Of a stretch of DNA of 36,364 nucleotides, positions 30,675-36,364 are shown one piece after another. Below the pieces are notes generated by a model. That model worked only from the letters and a program-made list of their open reading frames with translations, ran no database searches and had not been told where the DNA came from. A program made the position numbers and the translations under genes. This stretch comes from Ceraceosorus guamensis (taxonomy: Eukaryota > Basidiomycota > Exobasidiomycetes > Ceraceosorales > Ceraceosoraceae). Where the stretch lies: the NCBI RefSeq assembly GCF_003144195.1, contig NW_020290130.1, positions 1 through 36,364 of the forward strand. Reading direction: 5' to 3'. Position 1 is the stretch's first letter. Each line of letters opens with the position of its first letter.

Positions 30675-32896
30675 GGAGCAGGAGCAGGAGCAGGAGCAGG
30701 AGGAGCAGCTTCAGAATGTCGGGCGCAGCTTGTTCGGCTTTGGCTCATCGCCCCTTTCATTCTTGCAAGCATCGGCTGCTGCGTCAAGGCGAGATCGTGT
30801 GCAGGTGCGGGACGTTGGCGGCAGCAGGGCAAACACAATCGCGCGCACACCGCCACCTGCTCGCACCAGCACCAGCGCGTTCATCGTCAAGGGAACAGTC
30901 ACACCTTCTCGCGCTGCGAGATTTTTTCTTCCTGTCCATGCGAACATGCGGGGAGCGGCAGAGGCGATCAGAAACGCAGACGCATCTCCTTCGAGGACAG
31001 CTGCGCGCACGAGCGGTAGGAGAGGAACAAAGCGCAGTCGACGCACAGACGACGATGCGCACAATACCGGTCTCGCCCTCTCATCCACATCCATGTCCTG
31101 GCGCTGTCCACCGCTTGACACGCTGTCGGACAGCGACTCTAGCTCGGATCGCGATGATGATCCATTCTGCAGCTCTCCCTTGAGGAAAGTGCCGCGACAA
31201 GACCCTTTTCGTGTAGCCTCCCCGAATGCCAGCATTCAACTACCCTGCGCGCTTAGAGCACTCTCCATACAGAGAGATGTAGGCTCGGCATGGACGATCA
31301 TGAGATCGGGAATGCCTAGATGCGCCATTTTTGCAGCCGGTCGACGCGTCGGTGAGTGTACGAGGGTGGCATAGCGCTGGTCTGCCTTCTCGTCTGATCC
31401 CACGGTCCCACGGTCCCACGCAGTCCCACGCACCTCTTATCTCGACTCCTTTGCGCCCAAGGGTCACTTTTGCCTCGACCCCATCATCGAGGATGCAGGT
31501 CCCGAACTTCCGCTCTGCGGCTCCTTCAGCTACTCGGCTCGCTTCCCGTCAGGCAATGAGTCTCGCTGGCTGGCCTCTGGCACCAACAGCGGCAATCTGG
31601 TGCTCGTCGATTGTGCCGACACCAGCGGGCAGCGCCAGTTGGCGTGGAACGCGCATCGCGGATCCACCTTCGATTTGGCCTGGCGAGACGATGATAGGCG
31701 TATCTTGAGCGGAGGTAGCGACTACTTTGTCAAGATTTGGGATGCCGAGACCGGAGTGAGCAGAGTGGGGAAATGGCGCCGGCAAATTCGTCCACTGACA
31801 CGACTTTCTCGCAGCTTTGCACCGGTACCTTTGCAGGACACTCTGGATCTCCGCGCAGCGTAGCGTGGGACCCGACGTCCGCTTCAGGATCGCTGTTCTC
31901 TAGCGCCGGCAGGGACGGGAGTGTCCTCGTCTACGACGATCGGGTGCAAAATCATGGCAGCGCAGATGCAAGCCAACCAGTGCTGCGCATCGACTGCGCT
32001 CATCCGAGCGCCGTCTCGATGCGCGGCAAACGAGCAGCAAGAGGGACTAGCACAGCTGCCAAAGGAGTCATGAGCTTGGTCTATCTACCCACACGAGGTC
32101 AGCACGCCATCGCGTCGGCGGGATGCGCAGATGGTGTCGTCAAGATGTGGGATTTGCGTCACGTCGGAGAGGAATGCGCTGCAGTCGACTTCGACGCTTC
32201 GAGCAGAGGAGCACTTGCGGACGTCACGAATGTGGCAAAGAGCAGCGGCGCGCGCGGCAAGAAGCGCAGCAGAGCCGCTGAGCGAAAGGATGGCGAGATG
32301 AGGCCATGCGCTAGCAGTGCCGACGTATCTGCTCGTCAGCACGGTTGCGTCAAGAGGTGAGATTGGCCCATGTGCAATCACGTCTCTGTGGCTTCTGCTG
32401 ACGTGCGGTTCCTTTCGATTCAGTTCGCATGGCATCTCGTCCCTTGTAGCTAGCGATACGGACCTATTTGCAGCCAGCACAGATGGACAGTGAGTGGCGC
32501 TCAGACGCTCGCAGACGCTTGCCATTCTGACCCGACTCGTCTCTGTTTGCCAGCATTCATGCTCTCTCCATTGCCGGTCTAGCGAGTTCCGCGATCTCGA
32601 CCATGGGCATCACCTCCTTCGCGCATCCATCGCACAAGGGCAACACGCTCTACGCCCGTCTGGCGTTGGCGCCGGATCAACAAACGCTAGCCCTAGGCTG
32701 CAGGAATGGCGATGCGACGTTCTGGCACATCAAGGCTGCCATGGCTCAGCCTAACGCTCGACCTGCCGTCCTGAGATCGCCCTTATCGAATGCGGAAATC
32801 AACGCTGTAGCCTTCATGAGCGATAGCGAGCACGGAACAAGTCTCGCGACGCTTGCCGACGACTTTATCGTCCGGCTCTGGGCTCCCTCTACTTGA
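30400..32896 (+). CDS. CDT2: Cdt2/DTL-like WD40 substrate receptor of CRL4 ubiquitin ligase
   Basis: Exons 30400-31351, 31424-31755, 31815-32356, 32424-32489 and 32554-32896; phases close and give 744 residues. The first ~310 residues are low-complexity, with an Asp run and an (EQ)n run at about 76-104 and Arg/Ser-rich segments. The WD40 propeller then has blades LASGTNSGNLVLVDC, HRGSTFDLAW, LSGGSDYFVKIWDAETG, CTGTFAGHSGSPRSVAWDP, FSSAGRDGSVLVYDDR, ASAGCADGVVKMWDLRHVG, LFAASTDGHIHALSIAGL, LALGCRNGDATFWHI and LATLADDFIVRLWAPS. Blade order and the two long inserts match Cdt2, the DDB1-Cul4 receptor that targets Cdt1 and other PCNA-bound proteins in S phase. The chain stops right after the last blade, so there is no C-terminal extension of the kind bearing a PIP box in animal Cdt2. 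Introns are 59-72 bp with CTGAC/CTGAT branch sites. Confidence 0.88.
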
Positions 32897-33284
32897 CGTG
32901 CCCTGGCGTGTGGCGAGAGGCGCAGGAGAGAGCTCTCGATGCGTTCTTGTCGACGGCCTGCTCGACCAGATCTCATTCGTACTCCTGCATGGGGTCAACA
33001 TTTGTACAAGCATATCCCCATCAACCCCCGCACTTGCGATGCAACCCATTCATACTGTGAAGAGGCCCACGCGTGCTCATCCGGGATCCTCTCTCTGACG
33101 CAACGCATGCCTCGTGAGGGGTGTCCGATACGATTGCGTCTTCCATAGGATTGCGAGTAGGCGAAACGTTTTTGGGCGCTACATGCACTTGTACTTGTAG
33201 CGCTGCGCTGAGTATACGCCCGGCTACGAATGGGCGAGGATGGCTGAGGAGGTAGGAGCACGCACGCAGAAGACTGGATCGCTA
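32897..33284. other. 3' flank of CDT2, no gene seen
   Basis: About 390 bp without a credible coding frame or RNA gene. It leads into the hexamer repeat. Confidence 0.4.
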
Positions 33285-33403
33285 TCACTGTCACTGTCAC
33301 TGTCACTGTCACTGTCACTGTCACTGTCACTGTCACTGTCACTCGCACTGTCACTGTCACTGTCACTCGCACTGTCACTGTCACTGTCACTGTCGCTGTC
33401 ACT
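33285..33403. repeat. (TCACTG)n hexanucleotide tract
   Basis: About 19-20 units of TCACTG with a few TCACTCGCACTG and TCGCTG variants, about 390 bp downstream of CDT2. It is open in several frames (Ser-Leu on +, Thr-Val on -) but has no coding context. Confidence 0.9.
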
Positions 33404-34103
33404 GGCTCATGTTGACGATCGAATCGGGATGTTCTAGCGTCCCTTTGTCAAGGACCAGACTACTGCACAAGGCAATTCCGACTTCTCAGAAGAAAGAATA
33501 GAAATGACGGATGATGCGCGCGCTGCTGAGATTCCTGCGAGTCGAGTTCCTGCAATGGGCGCGTCGATTGAATCGCGAATTCGATAGGCTGCATCACGCG
33601 GAGACAATGATGCTGTTCGATTCATGTTTTGCTTTAGATCTTGATGCGAATGCCGAATGAGGATGTCAGGTCAGGACTGATCGAAGGGGAATTAAGGGGG
33701 GGGGTGAACATTCTGGATCGGAGCGGGCGCAGAGAACCTTGTGCTGGAGCGTCGACTTCAATGCTGGACTGCACAGAATTGGTCAAGGCTGATGGTCTGC
33801 TTTTGAAGTTCCAAGCAGTCGAACAACAGGTACTGCTCGATGGCCAAGGGAAAAGTAGTGTTGAACCAATCATGTTGCGCACTTCCGCTTGATTGGCTTG
33901 CTCGCAGTGCTCGATGGCGGTGCAGGGGAGAAGAGAGAGAGAAACGGGTTGGTCCATTTATTGAGAGAACAAATCATTTGGGCTCCAACCGAGCATGATC
34001 TTCCATCGTTCTACATGGTGGAGGCTCTTTTGCGCGAGGACTCAGCTTGCCTGTGTAGCCTCTCCACTACATCCAGGTCTCTTTGTGTGTGCCAACAGCG
34101 ACC
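33404..34103. other. intergenic region, nothing recognised
   Basis: Seven hundred bases with only short frames (at most about 107 codons). A G run of 9 lies near 33699. Probably the 3' flank of the minus-strand gene that follows. Confidence 0.4.
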
Positions 34104-36044
34104 TTAAGCAGAGTCCTGTTCGCGCCCTTCCACATGATGAGGCTGTCGAAAGTACTTTGTCAGGTTAAAGTCTTCAGCTGCAGCGCCAAGCAGGCGCAGT
34201 CCTGGGTGGTTCTGCCAGTGATAGCCAACCGTATACAGCTCATGGTACCACGGCTCATGGGAGCTGTATTTGCGCGTTTTTGGCCTGTCTTCAGCAGGAG
34301 CAGGTGGGTGGCAACGCACAAAGACCTCTTCTTGACCAGCAACACTTGTGCCAAGGTTGAGCACAATGGAAATGGGAGCCTTAGCACCCTGATAAGCCCA
34401 TGGCTGACTGATTGGGTGGCAAGACTTGACAGGATCCTTCCTTGACTTGACTTGCACAATGATGAATGTGAAGTTCTGCTTCAAGGGTGTTCTCAAGTCT
34501 CCGCAGTACACAGGAATGAGCAGGTCCCAATCTGCTTGTCCTGTGGCACCTATGATGGCAGTCATCCTGGTCCAAGCTACCTTGAGCTCAAATGGAAAGA
34601 TTTCTTGCCATCTTCTTTGGGCTCTTGAGAAGCGGGTGAAGTTCACCCAACAGTCTTCCATGTCTGCAAGCAAGTTGTTGAACACCCTTGTACTCCCTGC
34701 ACTCATGTTGATGGTACTCAAGAGGGAGCAGAGGAAACTGCTGGCCTGGACAAATTGGGTGACGGGGCTGCAGGCATCTGGCTGCTCATGCACAGACAGA
34801 CCAAATCTGGCAGGATTTGGTCGAGAGGCTGCATCTTTGCAAATGCAGATTAGCCCTTGTGCAGTGACCTCGCCATAGGCACCTTGGTCGATGATGGCCC
34901 TTGTGGCGATGAGAGAGTGGAGATGTGTCCAACATGTTTTCCATACCGCTGCTTGAGCTGTCAGATCCCTCGACATGGCAATGGCCACGATGGCAGAGAC
35001 CAGTGGCTCGCACATTGTGTATGTCTTGATGGCGTTTCCTGCAGCGTTCATATCATCAAGGATCCTAAGATGCTCGTTGATCTGAGTCTTTTGGAACTCA
35101 ATTGCACTCCCAGGCAGCCTGGAGTCCGTCTGTGCAATACTCGCACCATCGTCAAGCTCCATCCTCTGACTGAGTAGCGCAAAGCATTGGGCTTCGGTGA
35201 GGTTTGCTGGTTGGAGGTCCACGCCTGAATCGACGGTCTTGAGAACTTTGTTGAGCACAAAGCTGTTCACGGCATCTCCCAAATTTTCGATATCAGGTTC
35301 CCCATTCAAAGGATCCTGTTCGTCGTAGCTGATCATGGCGTGCCAAAGCGGTCGACCAAAAAATGCCAATACGTGGACTTGACATGCTTTGATGGGTGGC
35401 GCACTTTCGATTGCGTCGAGGAGCTCAGAGTTTGCGTCTAGATGGACGTTTCGAGCAGCCATGGTGAAGGGATGATGATGGCGCAGGTATCCTTTGTTGA
35501 CGCGGCTCGACACCGCGGCTGCCACAGCGGGGCTTAGTGCCTGAAAACAAGCATTGGTACCGAGGAGCAGCAGCCAAAATCGAGGAGGCAATTGGGTGCT
35601 CTTGGCTGCTGGGCAAAAGATGGAGCGCAGGTCCTCGATCCACAAGAAGGACCTCTCACGCTTGAGTACTGCGGGCTCAAGCGTAGCAACCTCGTCCAAA
35701 GCGATGTTGAACCAGATATCGTCTGAGCCGAAGCGATCCAGCGCTGCACGTAGATGAAAAGCAGATTCCCTCACTTGCTTGAGCAAAGCGCGAACGCGGC
35801 TCTTCACTGACCCCAGATTAAGATTCGCGGTCATTGAAGCCCATGAAGTTGATGCCTGATCGAGAATGTCAGTATAGAGCTGGCAATTGTGATGGGCGTC
35901 GTGACGCATGCCCTCAAAGGTGTCACTGCTCGGCGCAGTGTGAGATCTCCAAAGTGCTTGGAGGGCTTGAATCGTAGAGACCTGTGCCCTGGCGATGAGA
36001 CGAGCGCTTTGCTCGTATTGAGTGCACGGTCCCCTTTCCTGCAT
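34104..36044 (-). CDS. large fungal protein with a PD-(D/E)XK-like C-terminal signature
   Basis: One uninterrupted frame of 646 codons from ATG at 36044, no intron needed, unlike all core genes to the left. The N-terminal part is helical without a recognised domain. Near residues 530-560 the pattern WDLLIPVYCG … FTFIIVQVK matches a β-strand with Asp, a spacer, then a β-strand ending Q-V-K, as in PD-(D/E)XK nuclease-fold proteins with Q in the (D/E/Q)-x-K position. I recall the same IIVQVK strand in large, expanded families of hypothetical proteins in Agaricomycetes. No signal peptide or membrane helix. Function unknown: the fold suggests nucleic-acid cleavage or binding but catalysis is not shown. 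It is divergent from a copia-like element whose first codon lies 185 bp away, so it could be part of a mobile neighbourhood. Confidence 0.7.
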   Translation of the reverse strand: MQERGPCTQYEQSARLIARAQVSTIQALQALWRSHTAPSSDTFEGMRHDAHHNCQLYTDILDQASTSWASMTANLNLGSVKSRVRALLKQVRESAFHLRAALDRFGSDDIWFNIALDEVATLEPAVLKRERSFLWIEDLRSIFCPAAKSTQLPPRFWLLLLGTNACFQALSPAVAAAVSSRVNKGYLRHHHPFTMAARNVHLDANSELLDAIESAPPIKACQVHVLAFFGRPLWHAMISYDEQDPLNGEPDIENLGDAVNSFVLNKVLKTVDSGVDLQPANLTEAQCFALLSQRMELDDGASIAQTDSRLPGSAIEFQKTQINEHLRILDDMNAAGNAIKTYTMCEPLVSAIVAIAMSRDLTAQAAVWKTCWTHLHSLIATRAIIDQGAYGEVTAQGLICICKDAASRPNPARFGLSVHEQPDACSPVTQFVQASSFLCSLLSTINMSAGSTRVFNNLLADMEDCWVNFTRFSRAQRRWQEIFPFELKVAWTRMTAIIGATGQADWDLLIPVYCGDLRTPLKQNFTFIIVQVKSRKDPVKSCHPISQPWAYQGAKAPISIVLNLGTSVAGQEEVFVRCHPPAPAEDRPKTRKYSSHEPWYHELYTVGYHWQNHPGLRLLGAAAEDFNLTKYFRQPHHVEGREQDSA

Positions 36045-36093
36045 GAGGCATCTGAACGGTCAGAATAGCGCACAGGCCTCCTCTCTATGCATG

Positions 36094-36364
36094 TATATAA
36101 GTCTCTTCCAGTTCCTTCAGTCAAGCCCCCCACTCGCTATGAATTTGATCTCTTCTCACAACAGATTAAGAGTCTGTAGCTCAGACCCTGACCCCGCTCA
36201 ACACCGTACCCAAAGCTCAGCAAACAACAATGTCACTCAACGAGGTTTCATTCAGCAAGGTGCCCGTCCTCAAGGGATCGGCAGATTTCTTTAGCTGGCA
36301 GAATAGGCTTGAGGCAGTCTTACGCTCGGAGAAAGTGTGGTACACGGTTGAGGGGACCGTGCGC
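36094..36364 (+). mobile_element. Ty1/copia-like LTR retroelement, 5' part only
   Basis: A TATATAA at 36094-36100 is followed by an open frame from ATG at 36230 to the window edge (45 codons). The frame reads as the N-terminus of a copia-type Gag (DUF4219/UBN2-like): LKGSADFFSWQNRLEAVL then VWYTVEGT, the usual F-x-x-W-x-x-R-x-E-x-x-L-x-x-x-x-x-W pattern. The visible part is open; whether the element is whole cannot be judged because it continues beyond the window. LTR borders and a primer-binding site were not identified with confidence. Age cannot be estimated without both LTRs. Confidence 0.6.

Noticed and set aside
33240-33437. Ser-Leu and Thr-Val repeat peptides
   Set aside because: Translation artefacts of the TCACTG tract with no coding context.
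36170-36190. GTAGCTCAG word resembling a tRNA D-arm
   Set aside because: No matching acceptor stem, anticodon arm or T-arm (GTTCRANNC) follows within tRNA distance.

Overview
The window reads as the left end of a fungal chromosome. It opens with (CCCTAA)n telomere repeats and then carries compact, intron-rich genes. Introns are mostly 60-160 bp with GTGAGT-type donors and CTGAC/CTGAT/CTAAC branch points. Together with MED21, HBS1, SWD1, CDT2 and SSU1-like genes this indicates a basidiomycete. An Ustilaginomycotina-like yeast or smut relative is my inference from style and protein sequence, not proven. Exon boundaries below were read by hand; every multi-exon model was checked for reading-phase closure, except one HBS1 junction that stays ambiguous. 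Layout: 1-334 telomeric and interstitial telomeric repeats; 335-5400 a subtelomere with two convergent genes of unknown family (802-1728 +, 1953-3233 -), a weak small gene candidate and many short-period repeats; 5400-9530 a stretch without a recognisable gene. From 9531 the core gene block begins: a nine-exon aquaporin (-), a hypothetical gene (-), a mitochondrial FAM210/DUF1279-like gene with a 5-nt microexon (+), a small secreted protein gene (+), MED21-like (-), a second small secreted protein gene (+), HBS1 (-), an SSU1-type sulfite/TDT transporter (+), SWD1/RBBP5 (-) and CDT2 (+). The right end holds a (TCACTG)n tract, a 646-residue protein with a PD-(D/E)XK-like signature (-), and, head-to-head with it, the start of a Ty1/copia-like element that runs off the window. 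The core genes do not form one pathway. They cover water transport, mitochondrial membrane biology, transcription (Mediator; COMPASS H3K4 methylation), ribosome rescue (HBS1), sulfite efflux and replication licensing control (CRL4-Cdt2). Recurrent layout: divergent pairs share promoters (MED21/secreted gene, HBS1/SSU1, SWD1/CDT2) and convergent pairs have very close ends (SSU1/SWD1, 55 bp between stops). I did not find a coherent, clearly undescribed multi-gene system. The items most worth following up are the 5-nt microexon, the HBS1 junction without a GT donor, the PD-(D/E)XK-like protein beside the retroelement, and the cysteine-free secreted proteins on either side of MED21.
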